The notes under the pieces were generated by a model that worked only from the letters and a program-made list of their open reading frames with translations, was not told where the DNA came from and did no database searches. 64,000 bases of DNA from Tepidiphilus succinatimandens. Its GTDB lineage: Bacteria; Pseudomonadota; Gammaproteobacteria; Burkholderiales; Rhodocyclaceae. A program made the position numbers and the translations under genes. This document shows, piece after piece, positions 34,105 to 45,500 of this stretch; within the stretch, counting starts at the first letter, position 1; each line of letters opens with the position of its first letter. Location of the stretch: NCBI RefSeq assembly GCF_006503695.1, contig NZ_SBIK01000009.1, forward strand, positions 1-64,000, in the 5' to 3' direction.

Positions 34105-35634
34105 ATGCCTTCCTCTCCCGTCGATCTCGCCAAAGAAACCCTCCTGCGCCTGGCGCAGCTGCAGCAGCCGCCCACCCCAGAGAACTACACCCGCATCTAT
34201 TGCGAACTCGCCGGGGAACCGGAGCTGCTACCACCGCGGCTCGTGCGCTTGCTCGAGCTGGTCGTGGCCAAACTCCCCCGCACTGGAGAGCGGACCTGCG
34301 CCGCACTCGCGCGCGCAAGGGATCACCTCAAGCGCAATGAGACGGCACAGGCTCTGGCTGACGTCGAAGAAGCCTTGCTCGCCCTGCCTCCAGCCCACGA
34401 AACGGCGGTTTCGTGGGCCCCCCTGATCCGCCGGCTGATCGACGCCTGGGAGCACGCCGCCCCTGGATGGACGCCGGAGCGCAAGCTCCATGCCTTGGAG
34501 ACGATTCTCGAGGAGGGACAGAGTCGTTGGCTCCCACGGCGGCTCGAGCGCTTCATCGCCGGACTGCGCCAGCCGCCCGGAGAAACGTCCTCCTCCCCGG
34601 CTGCTGCTCCAGAGATCGACACGGCCGCCCTCACGGGAGCGCTGCTCGAGCTGCTCGCCCATACCATGCACGCGCTCGAGCTCGTCGGCGGCGACAACGA
34701 CGGCATTCGAGCCGAGTTAGGCCGTCTGCGCCACGAACTCCTCCAGCCGGCCACGGACCTCACGCCTCAGGTGGTGCGCCTACTGCAGGAACGGCTCGAC
34801 GCCCTGCTCGACCCTTTGCAGTGCACCCTCGAGCGCAAGCGCGCAGCCGAGGCCGAACTCAAACGCCTGCTGGCCGATTTCCTCTCCCAGCTGGGGCAGA
34901 TGAGCCGGGAGACCGAGCAGTACCAGTCCCAACTGCAGCAGGCGGCCGTGGCCATCGAACAGGCCAACGATCTCGCCTCCGTCGCGGGCGAGCTCCGCAC
35001 CCTGCTGCAGGCGACGCGCCACATGAGCGAGACCACCCGCCAGGCGCGCGAAGCGCTCGAACGCACCCGCCGCGAAGCCGAGGATGCCGATGCCAAGGTG
35101 CGCGCACTGGAAGCGCAGCTGCAGGCGCTCAACGAGCAACTCGTGCGCGACCCTCTCACCGGCCTTTATAACCGAAACGGCCTGGAAGCCGCCTTTTCCC
35201 GGGCGATCGAGGCACTACGTCAGGGGGGCATCCCTTCGCTCACGCTGGGCGTGATCGATCTCGACGACTTCAAGCGCATCAACGACCTCTTCGGCCACCA
35301 GGCCGGCGACGATTCCCTCAAATTCCTCGCCAAGATCGCCCGAAAGCACTTGCGCGAACAAGACGTCATCGGCCGCTACGGCGGGGAAGAATTCGTCGTC
35401 CTCTTGCCGGGCGCGAGCGCCGAGACCTCTGCCGAGATCCTGCGCCGGCTGCAGCGCATCCTCACGCGCGAGATCTTCTTCCAGGACGATCGCCATCGCG
35501 TCGTCACCTTCAGCGCCGGCGTCGCCGACGTCCGCCCCGAAGACACGTGGGAGAGCGCCTTCGATCGCGCCGACCAGGCGATGTACCACGCCAAGCGCGC
35601 CGGCAAGAACCGCGTCTTCGTCGCCGACACCTGA
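34105..35634 (+). CDS. Soluble diguanylate cyclase with long helical N-terminus
   Basis: A 509-residue protein without transmembrane segments. Residues 1-150 are helical, about 160-340 hold several coiled-coil stretches (for example around the QALEAQLQALNEQL-like segment before the domain), and the GGDEF domain covers about 345-505. It contains DPLTGLYNRNGL, DLDDFKRINDLFGHQAGDD and a GGEEF active site preceded by the inhibitory RxxD (REQD) at the standard 5-residue spacing. It therefore should be an active, product-inhibited c-di-GMP synthase. N-terminal input is unknown. It stands alone between ubiH and maeB. Confidence 0.92.
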   Translation: MPSSPVDLAKETLLRLAQLQQPPTPENYTRIYCELAGEPELLPPRLVRLLELVVAKLPRTGERTCAALARARDHLKRNETAQALADVEEALLALPPAHETAVSWAPLIRRLIDAWEHAAPGWTPERKLHALETILEEGQSRWLPRRLERFIAGLRQPPGETSSSPAAAPEIDTAALTGALLELLAHTMHALELVGGDNDGIRAELGRLRHELLQPATDLTPQVVRLLQERLDALLDPLQCTLERKRAAEAELKRLLADFLSQLGQMSRETEQYQSQLQQAAVAIEQANDLASVAGELRTLLQATRHMSETTRQAREALERTRREAEDADAKVRALEAQLQALNEQLVRDPLTGLYNRNGLEAAFSRAIEALRQGGIPSLTLGVIDLDDFKRINDLFGHQAGDDSLKFLAKIARKHLREQDVIGRYGGEEFVVLLPGASAETSAEILRRLQRILTREIFFQDDRHRVVTFSAGVADVRPEDTWESAFDRADQAMYHAKRAGKNRVFVADT

Positions 35635-35648
35635 AGCTCACCCCGCGG

Positions 35649-35654
35649 TATACT
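35649..35654 (+). promoter_or_regulatory. Candidate -10 box for maeB
   Basis: TATACT, 80 bases before the maeB start, matches sigma-70 consensus at five of six positions. No clear -35 box is seen at 16-18 bases. Confidence 0.3.
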
Positions 35655-35734
35655 TCCCACCTGATGGATAGACCCCCGTTTCGACGTGCGACCGAGGGCG
35701 GGCGCACGCATCCAACCGTTCTGGAGAGCTTCCC

Positions 35735-38035
35735 ATGGACAAAACCTTCCGCGACGCCGCGCTCTACTACCACCGCCACCCCACCCCCGGCAAGATCTCG
35801 GTGGTGCCCACCAAGAGCCTGAGCAACCAGCGCGACCTGTCGCTGGCCTATTCCCCTGGCGTCGCGGCCGCCTGCGAGGAAATCGTGCGCGACCCCCTCA
35901 CCGCGCGGGAATACACTTCGCGCGGCAACCTCGTGGCCGTCATCACCAACGGCACGGCGGTGCTGGGGCTGGGCAACATCGGGCCGCTCGCCGCCAAACC
36001 CGTGATGGAAGGCAAGGGCTGCCTCTTCAAGAAATTTGCCGGCATCGACGTCTTCGACATCGAGCTCGACGAGAAAGACCCCGATCGAATCATCGACATC
36101 GTCGCCGCCATGGAGCCGACGCTGGGCGGCGTCAACCTCGAAGACATCAAGGCGCCCGAGTGCTTCTACATCGAGAAGAAGCTGCGCGAGCGCATGAAGA
36201 TCCCGGTCTTCCACGATGACCAGCACGGCACCGCCATCATCTCCTCCGCGGCGCTCATCAATGGGCTGATGGTCGTGGGCAAGAAGATCGACGAAGTCAA
36301 GCTCGTGTGCTCGGGCGCGGGGGCTGCCGCGATCGCCTGCCTCGACCTGATGGTGCGCCTGGGGCTCAAGCGCGAGAACGTCTATGTGTGCGATTCGCGC
36401 GGCGTGATCCGCGTCGGGCGCGAGCCGGACATGGAACCGAACAAGGCGCGCTATGCCCAGGTCACCGACGCGCGCACGCTCGCCGAGGTAATCGACGGCG
36501 CCGACGTCTTCCTCGGGCTCTCCTCGGCGGGCGTGCTCAAGCCGGAGATGGTGGCCAAGATGGCGCGCGACCCCCTCATCTTCGCGCTCGCCAACCCCAT
36601 TCCCGAAATCATGCCGGAAGTCGCCAAGGCCGTGCGACCCGACGCGATCATCGCCACGGGACGCTCCGACTATCCCAACCAGGTCAATAACGTCCTGTGC
36701 TTTCCCTTCATCTTCCGCGGCGCACTCGACGTGGGCGCCACCACCATCACGGAAGAGATGAAGCTCGCCTGCGTGCACGCCATCGCCGATCTCGCGCGCG
36801 CCGAGCAGAGCGACATGCTCGCGGGAGCCTATGGGGAAGCCGCCCTCACTTTCGGACCGGACTATCTCATCCCCAAACCCTTCGATCCGCGCCTCATCGT
36901 GCGCATCGCCCCGGCGGTGGCCAAGGCTGCCATGGAATCGGGCGTAGCCACGCGGCCGATCGAGGATTTCGACGCCTACCGCACCACGCTACAGAACTTC
37001 GTCTACCACTCTGGCGTGGTGATGAAAACGGTGTTCTCGGTGGCGAAAAGCGTCCCGCCCGAGCACAAACGCGTGCTCTACGCCGAAGGGGAAGACGAAC
37101 GGGTGCTGCACGCTGCGCGCGCCGTGATCGACGAGAAGCTCGCCCGCCCCGTCCTCATCGGCCGCCCCGCGGTGATCGAGATGCGCATCAAGCGCCTGGG
37201 GCTCAACCTCGTGCCCGAGCGCGACTTTGACGTCGTCAACCCCGAATCCGACCCGCGCTACAAGGAATTGTGGCAGCAATACCTCGAACTCATGTGCCGC
37301 AAGGGGGTGACGCCCGAAATCGCCAAGGTGCGCATGATGAGCGACACGACCCTCATCGGCTGCATGCTGCTCAAGAACGGCTACGCCGATGCGCTCGTGT
37401 GCGGCACCTTCGGCACCTACCATTCCCACCTGCAGCACGTGCGCGACGTCATCGGCCTGGCCCCGGACGCGCGCCTCTTCGCGGCGATGAACATCCTCAT
37501 GCTGCCCAAGCGCACTTTGGCCATCACCGACACCTACGTCAACTACGACCCCTGCGCCGAAGACGTGGCCGAAATCGCCCGCATGGCCGCCGTCGAGCTC
37601 ACCCGCTTCGGCTATGAACCCGCCGTGGCGCTGCTGTCGCACTCCAACTTCGGCTCGGCCGACACCCCCTCCGCGCGCAAGATGCGCCAGGCGCGCGACA
37701 TCCTGCGCGCCTTGTGCCCGCAGCTCAACATGGACGGCGAGATGCACGGTGACTCGGCGCTCGACCCGGGCATCCGCCAGCGCCTGATTCCGGCAAGCAC
37801 GCTCGAAGGCGAAGCGAACCTCCTGGTGATGCCCAATCTGGACGCGGCGAACATCGCCTTCAACCTGATGAAAGTGGCCAATGGCGACGGGGTCACCGTC
37901 GGCCCCATGCTGCTGGGCGCGGCCATGCCGGTGCAGATCCTCACGCCCTCCTCGACGGTGCGTCGCCTGGTCAACATGACGGCCGTATCGGTGGTCGACG
38001 CGCTCGAGCTGCGCAACAAACTCAAAGCGCAATGA
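35735..38035 (+). CDS. maeB: NADP-dependent malic enzyme with phosphotransacetylase-like domain
   Basis: A 766-residue enzyme that decarboxylates malate to pyruvate with NADP reduction, cytoplasmic. The malic domain (about 1-430) has [15 protein letters not shown], the metal-binding segment [11 protein letters not shown] and the nucleotide loop [12 protein letters not shown]. The C-terminal third (about 435-760) is a PTA-like domain ([29 protein letters not shown]), typical of MaeB and usually regulatory. Length agrees with E. coli MaeB (759). GGAGAG precedes the ATG. Beside PEP synthase and actP in this window it would help gluconeogenesis from acetate. Confidence 0.97.
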   Translation: MDKTFRDAALYYHRHPTPGKISVVPTKSLSNQRDLSLAYSPGVAAACEEIVRDPLTAREYTSRGNLVAVITNGTAVLGLGNIGPLAAKPVMEGKGCLFKKFAGIDVFDIELDEKDPDRIIDIVAAMEPTLGGVNLEDIKAPECFYIEKKLRERMKIPVFHDDQHGTAIISSAALINGLMVVGKKIDEVKLVCSGAGAAAIACLDLMVRLGLKRENVYVCDSRGVIRVGREPDMEPNKARYAQVTDARTLAEVIDGADVFLGLSSAGVLKPEMVAKMARDPLIFALANPIPEIMPEVAKAVRPDAIIATGRSDYPNQVNNVLCFPFIFRGALDVGATTITEEMKLACVHAIADLARAEQSDMLAGAYGEAALTFGPDYLIPKPFDPRLIVRIAPAVAKAAMESGVATRPIEDFDAYRTTLQNFVYHSGVVMKTVFSVAKSVPPEHKRVLYAEGEDERVLHAARAVIDEKLARPVLIGRPAVIEMRIKRLGLNLVPERDFDVVNPESDPRYKELWQQYLELMCRKGVTPEIAKVRMMSDTTLIGCMLLKNGYADALVCGTFGTYHSHLQHVRDVIGLAPDARLFAAMNILMLPKRTLAITDTYVNYDPCAEDVAEIARMAAVELTRFGYEPAVALLSHSNFGSADTPSARKMRQARDILRALCPQLNMDGEMHGDSALDPGIRQRLIPASTLEGEANLLVMPNLDAANIAFNLMKVANGDGVTVGPMLLGAAMPVQILTPSSTVRRLVNMTAVSVVDALELRNKLKAQ

Positions 38036-38051
38036 CCGGGGAAGCAAGGCC

Positions 38052-39038
38052 ATGCTGACGCACGCGATCCGTTTCTCCGCCCACGGCGGCCCCGAAGTCC
38101 TGCGCTGGGAGACGGTAGATCTGCCCGATCCCGGTCCGGGCGAACTCCGCATCCGCCACCAGGCGATCGGGGTGAATTTCATCGACACCTACCACCGCAC
38201 CGGCCTCTATCCCGTCGCCCTCCCGTCGGGGTTGGGTCAGGAAGGGGCCGGCGTGGTCGAGGCCGTCGGCCCTGGCGTGACCGAATTTCGCCCGGGCGAT
38301 CGCGTCGCCTACTGCGGCGGGGCTCTCTCACCCGTAGGCGCCTACAGCGAAGTACGCAACTTCCCGGCCGAGCGCGCCGTGCGCCTGCCCGACGACATTT
38401 CCTTTGAGACCGCCGCCGCGGTGATGCTGAAAGGCCTGACGGCGCAGTGTTTGGTACGCCGCACCCACCGCGTGCAGCCGGGCGACACGGTGCTCATCCA
38501 CGCCGCTGCCGGCGGTGTGGGACTGCTGCTCGTGCAATGGGCCAAACAGCTCGGCGCCACGGTGATCGCCACCGCAGGCAACGATGAAAAAGCCGAACTC
38601 GTGCGCGCGCACGGCGCCGATCACGTCATCGTCTATACGCGGGAGAATTTCACCGAGCGCACCCGTGCGCTCACCAACGGACGAGGCGTCGACGTGGTCT
38701 ACGACTCGGTGGGCCGCGCCACCTTCCTCGGCTCGCTCGATTCGCTCCGCCCCCTGGGGCTGATGGTCTCCTTCGGCAACGCCTCGGGCAAGGTCGAGCC
38801 TTTCGACATCGGGCTTCTCGCGCAGAAGGGTTCGCTCTTCCTCACGCGCCCGACGCTCTTCACCTACATCGCCCGGCGCGAGGATCTGCTCGCCATGGCC
38901 GAAGAGCTCTTCGCGGCGATCCGTCAAGGCTGGCTCGACGTCAAAATCGGCCAGCGTTTTCCGCTCAGCCAGGCGGCCGAGGCCCACCGCGCGCTCGAAT
39001 CGCGCCGCACCATCGGCGCCACCCTTCTGCTGCCCTGA
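38052..39038 (+). CDS. qor: NADPH:quinone reductase, zeta-crystallin type
   Basis: A 328-residue zinc-free medium-chain reductase. The GroES-like N-terminal domain is followed by the Rossmann motif AAAGGVGLLLVQWAKQLGA and the Qor-type NPxD-free segment VNFIDTYHRTGLYP. It makes one-electron reductions of quinones with NADPH. It follows maeB by 16 bases, which makes co-transcription likely. Its stop and the dnaE start share one base (TGATG). Confidence 0.93.
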   Translation: MLTHAIRFSAHGGPEVLRWETVDLPDPGPGELRIRHQAIGVNFIDTYHRTGLYPVALPSGLGQEGAGVVEAVGPGVTEFRPGDRVAYCGGALSPVGAYSEVRNFPAERAVRLPDDISFETAAAVMLKGLTAQCLVRRTHRVQPGDTVLIHAAAGGVGLLLVQWAKQLGATVIATAGNDEKAELVRAHGADHVIVYTRENFTERTRALTNGRGVDVVYDSVGRATFLGSLDSLRPLGLMVSFGNASGKVEPFDIGLLAQKGSLFLTRPTLFTYIARREDLLAMAEELFAAIRQGWLDVKIGQRFPLSQAAEAHRALESRRTIGATLLLP

Positions 39039-42000
39039 TGACGCCCTACGTCCATCTGCGCCTGCACTCGGAATACTCGCTCACCGACGGCATCTGCACC
39101 CTCACGGATGCCGTCGCCGCGGCCGCCGCCGACGGCATGCCCGCCCTGGGCATCTCGGATGCGATGAACCTCTTCGGCATGGTCAAGTTCTACAAGGCCG
39201 CGCGCGCCAAGGGCATCAAGCCGGTGATCGGCGTGGACGTCTGGATCAGCAACGAAGAGGACCGCGCCCACCCCTGGCGGATGCTGCTCATTGCCCGCCA
39301 CCGCGAAGGCTATCGCCAACTGTGCGAGCTCCTCAGTCGCGCCTATCTCGAGAACCAGTACCGCGGCCGCGCCGAGATCCACCCGGCTTGGCTCGAACGG
39401 GAATCCTGCAGCGGCCTCATCGCCCTCTCCGGGGCGATGGAGGGCGAACCGGGGCGCTTGCTGCTCGCCCAAAAAGAAGAGGAAGCCGAAACGGCGGCGC
39501 GGCGCTGGGCCGAGGTCTTCCCCGACGCCTTCTACCTCGAGCTGCAGCGCGCCGGGCAGCCAGACACCGAGCTCTACGTGGAAGCCGCAGTCGGGCTCGC
39601 CGCCCGCCTGGGGTTGCCGGTGGTGGCCACGCACCCCATCCAATTCATGCGCCCAGAGGATTTCGAGGCGCACGAGGCGCGCGTGTGCATCGCCCAGGGC
39701 ACGGTGCTCGCCGACCCCCGGCGCCCCAAGCCCTTTACCGCCGAGCAGTACTTCCTCAGCCGCGCCGAGATGGCCGAGCGCTTCGCCGACCTGCCCGAGG
39801 CGTTGGAGAACGCCGGCGAGATCGCGCGGCGCGCCTCGCTCTCCATCACGCTGGGCAAGAATTTCCTGCCGCCCTTCCCCACGCCACCGGGCGTGACGCT
39901 GGACGACTACCTCGTCGAGCGCGCCAAGGAAGGGCTGGAAGTGCGTCTGCGCGAACTCTACCCGATCGAGGCCGAGCGCGAACGCCAGCGCCCGCGCTAC
40001 GAAGAGCGGCTCGCCTTCGAGACCGGAACCATCGTCCAGATGGGCTTTTCCGGCTACTTCCTCATCGTGGCCGACTTCATCAACTGGGCCAAGGAAAACG
40101 GCGTGCCCGTCGGCCCGGGACGCGGTTCGGGCGCAGGCTCGCTCGTCGCCTACAGCCTACGCATCACCGACCTCGACCCCCTGCGCTATGCGCTCCTCTT
40201 CGAGCGCTTCCTCAACCCCGAGCGGGTATCCATGCCCGACTTCGACGTCGACTTCTGCCAGGATCGGCGCTACCGAGTGATCGAGTACGTGCGCGATCGT
40301 TATGGGCACGACGCGGTGAGCCAGATCGCCACCTTCGGCACCATGGCCTCCAAAGCCGTGGTGCGCGACGTGGGGCGCGTACTCGACTTGCCCTATGGCC
40401 TGTGCGACCGCCTCTCCAAGCTCATCCCGCTCGAGGGTGTCAAACCGGTGTCGCTCGACAAGGCGCTCGAGCTCGAACCGCAGCTGCGCGAGCTGATGGA
40501 AGACGCCAACGACGGCGAGGCGATCCAGCAGCTGTGGCAGCTCGCCCGCCCGCTCGAGGGACTGGCGCGCAACGTGGGCATGCACGCCGGCGGCGTGCTC
40601 ATCGCCCCGGGCAAGCTCACCGACTATTGTCCCCTGTATCTGGCCGACGGCGAGGACGCCGTGCCCGTGTCGCAGTTCGACAAGGACGACGTGGAAGCGA
40701 TCGGTCTGGTGAAATTCGACTTCCTGGGGCTGCGCAACCTCACCATCATCGACCTCGCCCTCGACTACGTCGAGCGACTCACCGGCAGTCGCCCCAAACT
40801 CGAAACCCTGGGCTACGAGGATCCGGCCACCTACCAGATTCTGAAAGAGGCGAACACCACCGCCGTCTTCCAGCTCGAATCGGAGGGGATGAAGAAGCTC
40901 CTCAAGAAGCTCCAGCCCGACCGCTTCGAAGACATCATCGCCGTGCTCGCCCTCTACCGCCCCGGCCCCCTGGGCTCGGGCATGGTCGACGACTTCATCC
41001 TGAGGAAGAAAGGCGAGCAGGCCATCGACTATTTCCACGACGACCTCAAGCCCTGCCTCGAACCCACCTACGGCGTCATCGTCTATCAAGAGCAGGTGAT
41101 GCAGATCTCGCAGATCATCGGCGGCTACACCTTGGGCGGGGCCGACCTGCTGCGCCGGGCGATGGGCAAGAAAAAGCCCGAGGAGATGGCCAAGCACCGC
41201 GAGATCTTCCGCGAGGGGGCGCGCAAGAAAGGCTACGACGAGGCGCTCGCCATGCGCCTCTTCGACCTGATGGAGAAATTCGCCGAGTACGGATTCAACA
41301 AGTCACACACCGCCGCCTACGCCGTGGTCACCTACCAGACCGCCTGGCTGAAAGCGCACCACTGCGCCGCCTTCATGGCCGCGACGCTGTCCTCCGACAT
41401 GGACGACACCGACAGCGTCAAGATCTTCGTCGAAGACGCGCGCGCCAACGGCCTCGAGATCCTGCCGCCGGACGTCAACGCCTCCGCCTACCGTTTCGAA
41501 CCGGTCGACTCGGGCACCATCCGCTACGGTCTGGGCGCGATCAAGGGGGTGGGCCGGCCGGCGGCCGAAGCCATCGTCGCCGAGCGTGAGCGCAACGGCC
41601 CCTTCCGTGATCTCTTCGAGCTGTGCGCACGCATCGACCGGCGAGCGGTCAATCGCCGCGTGCTCGAAGCCCTGGTGCGCGCCGGGGCGCTGGACACCCT
41701 GCCGGGACATGCCGGACGCGACCGGGCGCAGCTGCTCGCCACCGTCGGGCTCGCGCTGGAAGCGGCCGAGCAGGCGCAGGCGAACGTCCTGCAGGCGGGA
41801 CTCTTCGACGATCTCCCCCAGGCCGAAGCGATGCAGCCGGCCTTTGCCGCCGTGCGCCCCTGGACCGAGCGCGAACGGCTCAAGGAAGAGAAGAGCGCCC
41901 TCGGATTCTTCCTCTCGGGGCACCCCTTCCACGCCTGGGCCGAGGAAGTGCGCCGTCTGGTGTCGAGGCCGCTCGCCAGCCTCGAACCCGGCTGGGACCC

Positions 42001-42502
42001 GGTGTGGATCGCCGGGGTAGTCACCGCCCTGCGCACCAAGATGGGCAACCGCGGCAAGATGGCTTTCGTCGAGTTCGACGACGGCACGGCCCAGGTCGAG
42101 GTGCTCGCCTACAGCGAGGTCTATGAGGCGTGGCGCCACGCCATCGTGCTCGACGAGCCGCTCTTCGCCGAGGTGAAAGTAAGCCCCGACGACTACTCGG
42201 GGGGGTTGCGGGTGGTGGCCGAGCGCTTCGCCACGCTCGCGCAGCTGCGCGAAGAACGCGCCCGGGCAGTCGCCCTCACCGTGGCACTCGAACGCACCAC
42301 GCCGGAATTCACCGCCGAGCTGGAAGCCGCGCTGCGTCCGCATCTCGGTGGCAAGCTGCCGCTCGCGCTCACCCTGCGCCTGGACGGCACCGAAGGAATG
42401 CTGCGTCCCTCCCCTACCTGGGGGGTGCACCCACAGGAGACCTTACTCGCCGCCCTGCGCGCAATCCCGGGGGTAGAGCGCGTCGAGGTGCGTTACGCCT
42501 AA
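39038..42502 (+). CDS. dnaE: DNA polymerase III alpha subunit
   Basis: The replicative polymerase catalytic subunit, 1154 residues (E. coli 1160). An N-terminal PHP domain (about 1-280, beginning PYVHLRLHSEYSLTDG) precedes the C-family polymerase core, with catalytic aspartates in MPDFDVDF and the later KFDFLGLRNL. Finger segments such as GPGRGSGAGSLVAYSL and a C-terminal OB domain (about 990-1070) follow. Starting inside the end of qor with no clear Shine-Dalgarno, it probably depends on translational coupling. Confidence 0.98.
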   Translation: MTPYVHLRLHSEYSLTDGICTLTDAVAAAAADGMPALGISDAMNLFGMVKFYKAARAKGIKPVIGVDVWISNEEDRAHPWRMLLIARHREGYRQLCELLSRAYLENQYRGRAEIHPAWLERESCSGLIALSGAMEGEPGRLLLAQKEEEAETAARRWAEVFPDAFYLELQRAGQPDTELYVEAAVGLAARLGLPVVATHPIQFMRPEDFEAHEARVCIAQGTVLADPRRPKPFTAEQYFLSRAEMAERFADLPEALENAGEIARRASLSITLGKNFLPPFPTPPGVTLDDYLVERAKEGLEVRLRELYPIEAERERQRPRYEERLAFETGTIVQMGFSGYFLIVADFINWAKENGVPVGPGRGSGAGSLVAYSLRITDLDPLRYALLFERFLNPERVSMPDFDVDFCQDRRYRVIEYVRDRYGHDAVSQIATFGTMASKAVVRDVGRVLDLPYGLCDRLSKLIPLEGVKPVSLDKALELEPQLRELMEDANDGEAIQQLWQLARPLEGLARNVGMHAGGVLIAPGKLTDYCPLYLADGEDAVPVSQFDKDDVEAIGLVKFDFLGLRNLTIIDLALDYVERLTGSRPKLETLGYEDPATYQILKEANTTAVFQLESEGMKKLLKKLQPDRFEDIIAVLALYRPGPLGSGMVDDFILRKKGEQAIDYFHDDLKPCLEPTYGVIVYQEQVMQISQIIGGYTLGGADLLRRAMGKKKPEEMAKHREIFREGARKKGYDEALAMRLFDLMEKFAEYGFNKSHTAAYAVVTYQTAWLKAHHCAAFMAATLSSDMDDTDSVKIFVEDARANGLEILPPDVNASAYRFEPVDSGTIRYGLGAIKGVGRPAAEAIVAERERNGPFRDLFELCARIDRRAVNRRVLEALVRAGALDTLPGHAGRDRAQLLATVGLALEAAEQAQANVLQAGLFDDLPQAEAMQPAFAAVRPWTERERLKEEKSALGFFLSGHPFHAWAEEVRRLVSRPLASLEPGWDPVWIAGVVTALRTKMGNRGKMAFVEFDDGTAQVEVLAYSEVYEAWRHAIVLDEPLFAEVKVSPDDYSGGLRVVAERFATLAQLREERARAVALTVALERTTPEFTAELEAALRPHLGGKLPLALTLRLDGTEGMLRPSPTWGVHPQETLLAALRAIPGVERVEVRYA

Positions 42503-42535
42503 TCCATCCGAAAAACCATCGTCCACTGCCCAACA

Positions 42536-45500
42536 TCACCCTACCGCTCCGACCTGGACTTGGCTGCCGCTTCTCCCCGGGATCACCTCGATGCCGACGT
42601 CGATCTGGCGTTTGAGCTCGTCGACGTGGGAGATGATGCCGACCATTCGTCCCTTCTGCCGCAGCTCGCCCAAGGCTTTCATCGCCATGTCGAGCGACTC
42701 GGGGTCGAGACTGCCGAAGCCTTCGTCGATGAAGAGGGTGTCGAGCTGGATGCCGCCCGCGTAGGCTTGCACCACGTCCGATAGCCCCAGCGCGAGCGAG
42801 AGGGCGGCCATGAAACTCTCGCCGCCCGAGAGCGTGCTGGCCGGCCGAGATCGACCGGTGTATTCGTCGAAGACTTCGAGATCGAGGCCGGAGGCCCTGC
42901 GCGCATCGGCCACGTCCTCGCGCCGCTGCAGGCTGTAGCGGCCGCGGCTCATGGTGCGCAAGCGCAGGGTGGCTTGACGCAGCACGTCATCGAGCAGTGC
43001 CGCGAGCACGAACCGCTGGAAGGTGAGCTTCTTGCCATTGTCCCCGTTGGCGATGCCGGCGAGGTGCCCCATCACTTCGTAGCGCGACTCGATCTCCCCC
43101 AGCTCCTGCCCGATGGCCGCGAGCACTTCGCACGTCCTGCGGTCCTGCCCGATACGCTCTTCGAGACTCTGCTGCTGGGCAACGAGCTGCTCGACGGTGC
43201 GCCGGACCTCTTCCTGGGCGGCTTTGAGCGCGGCGAGATTCGGTGGCGTTTTTCCGGCGACCTGGTTTTCGGCGCGCTGCAGGCGTTCCTTGGCTGCCGC
43301 CACGGATTCGTCGTAGGACTGGATCTCGGCGCGCAAGGCGGCAATTTCTTCGGGGAAACGCATGGCCTCGCGGAAAGCGGCTTCGTCCGCGAAACCCTGT
43401 TCCTGCAGGGCCTTGAGGAAGACGGCGTGGGACTGGTCGAGGCGCACCGAGGCGGCATCGAGCGCTTCGGCGCGCTCCTGCCGCTTCGAACCCGCAGCCG
43501 CGTGCGCGGTACTCGCCTGCTGATGCGCTTCCTCGGCCGCTTTGAGCCGGGCGGCGAGCGTATCCGCTTGCTTGCGGACAGCGTCGATCGTCTGCTCGAG
43601 CGTGCGTACGTCGCGCAGAGGTTCCGGAATTCGGTCGGAACGTTCGCGGACTTGGGCCGCAGCCGCCGCGGCTTGGATCTTGAAGGTTTCGGTGCGGCTG
43701 CGCGCCTGCTCCAGCGCAGGACCGAGCGCGGCAAGACGCTGTTCGCAGGCTTGGAACTCGGCCTTGGCTGCATCGAGCCGTTTGGTCGCTTCGAGCGCTC
43801 TTGCCAGGTCACGTTCGAGGTCGGCCAGGCGCGCTTTGGCCTGCTCGAGGCTGGGGGGATCGGGCGGCAGTCCCGCCTCCAAGGTTGAAACTACGGATTC
43901 GGCCCCTGCGATCCGACCCAGAACGGCCTGATGCTTGGCACGAGCGCTTTCCAAGGCGGATTCGGCCTGCTGCAGGGCCTTGGCGGCCGCATTCAGTTCT
44001 TCCTCGCTCGGCACGGCCTCGCCCGCCGTCGCCGGGGCAGGATGCTCCAGACTGCCGCAAACGGGACACGGAGCACCTTCGCTCAGGTGCAGGGCGAGCA
44101 CGGCGGCTTGGCCACTGCGCCAGCGCGCTTCCAAATCCTCCTTACGCACCCGAGCGGCATCCCGCCCGGTCTGCGCGGCCTCCAAGGCTTGGCGGCATTT
44201 GGTTTCTTCGTCGCGGTGCGCGGCCAGGGCCGCTTTGGCCTGATCGAGTTGCTGCAGCGAGCGGATGAGTCGTTCCTGTTGGGCGAGATCGCGCCGCAGC
44301 GCCTCGACCCGCCCAGCCAGGGGAGTATCCGCCTCGATCGCCTGCTGCAGCCGTGCACGCTGCTCGGTGAGGGTTTTGGATTCTCCTTGCAGGCGCGCGA
44401 GTTCGGCCTCTGCCGCTTCGGCCGAGCGGGAGAGCTTCTCTGCTTCCCGCCGCGCCTCGTCGAACGTGCGCACGGCCTCGCGCAAGCCTTCGAGCCGCTC
44501 GAGCTCGCGAATGGCCCGTTCCCGTTCGGGCGCTCGCGCGCGTTCTTCCTGCAACCGAGATTCGGCCGATTCGCGCTGGCGGGCGGTGGCTTCGACCTCG
44601 CCCTCGGCCTGCGCCAACTGCTGGGCGAGCCGCTGCCGTTGCGCAGCGGCGTCCTCGAAGTTCGCATGGGCCGCAAGGACGAGCTGGGCCCGAGAAGCGA
44701 CATCCAGCTCGCGGCGTCGGGTTGCGATCGCGGCGGCAGCAGCGCTCAGCCCGTCCAAGGCGGCGCGAGCGCGGTCTCGCTCCTCGAATTGCCGCGCCAG
44801 AGCTTCAGCAGCCGCGAGCGCGGCGGTGGCGTCCTTCTCTTCAGCGCGGCGACGTCGTTCTTCCTCCGCCAGGCTCGAGCGCTGTGCCGTCGCTTCCTCG
44901 ATCCGGGCGCGGAGCGCTTCTTCTGACTCCACCCCGGCTTGTTCGAGCAGCGTCTTTTTTCGTGCCTTGGCTTCTTCGGCCTGACGCTCAAGAGCATTCG
45001 CCGCCGCTTTGAGCCGTTCCTGCAAGCGCTTGCAGGTTTCGGTGGCGAAGAGCGTCTCCAGAATCTGCTCCCGCTCCTTGGAGTCGGCCGCCAAGAGTTT
45101 GCGGAATTGCCCTTGCGGCAGCAGAATGACCTGGCGGAACTGGTCGGCTTCGAAACCGAGGAGCGCGACGAGGCGTTGCGTGACCTCCGTCGCCTTGCTG
45201 ACGAGAGGCTTCCAGCCATCGCCGTCCCACACCTGCAGTTCGGCCCGGGCCGGGATCTTGACCCGCTGATCCTTCTTGCCCCGCAAGGCAGCGCGTTCCT
45301 GCTCGGGCGAACGCTTGACGCGATAGCGCCTGCGCCCCAGTCCGAACTCGAACTCGACCTCGGTGAGTGCATCGTCCGCAGCATGATGGCTGCGCATCTC
45401 CTTGGCGCTGCGCTCGCTGCCGGAAGTCTCGCCATAGAGCGCGTAGCAGATGCCATCGAGGATCGACGTCTTTCCTGCCCCCGTCGGGCCGTGGATCAGA

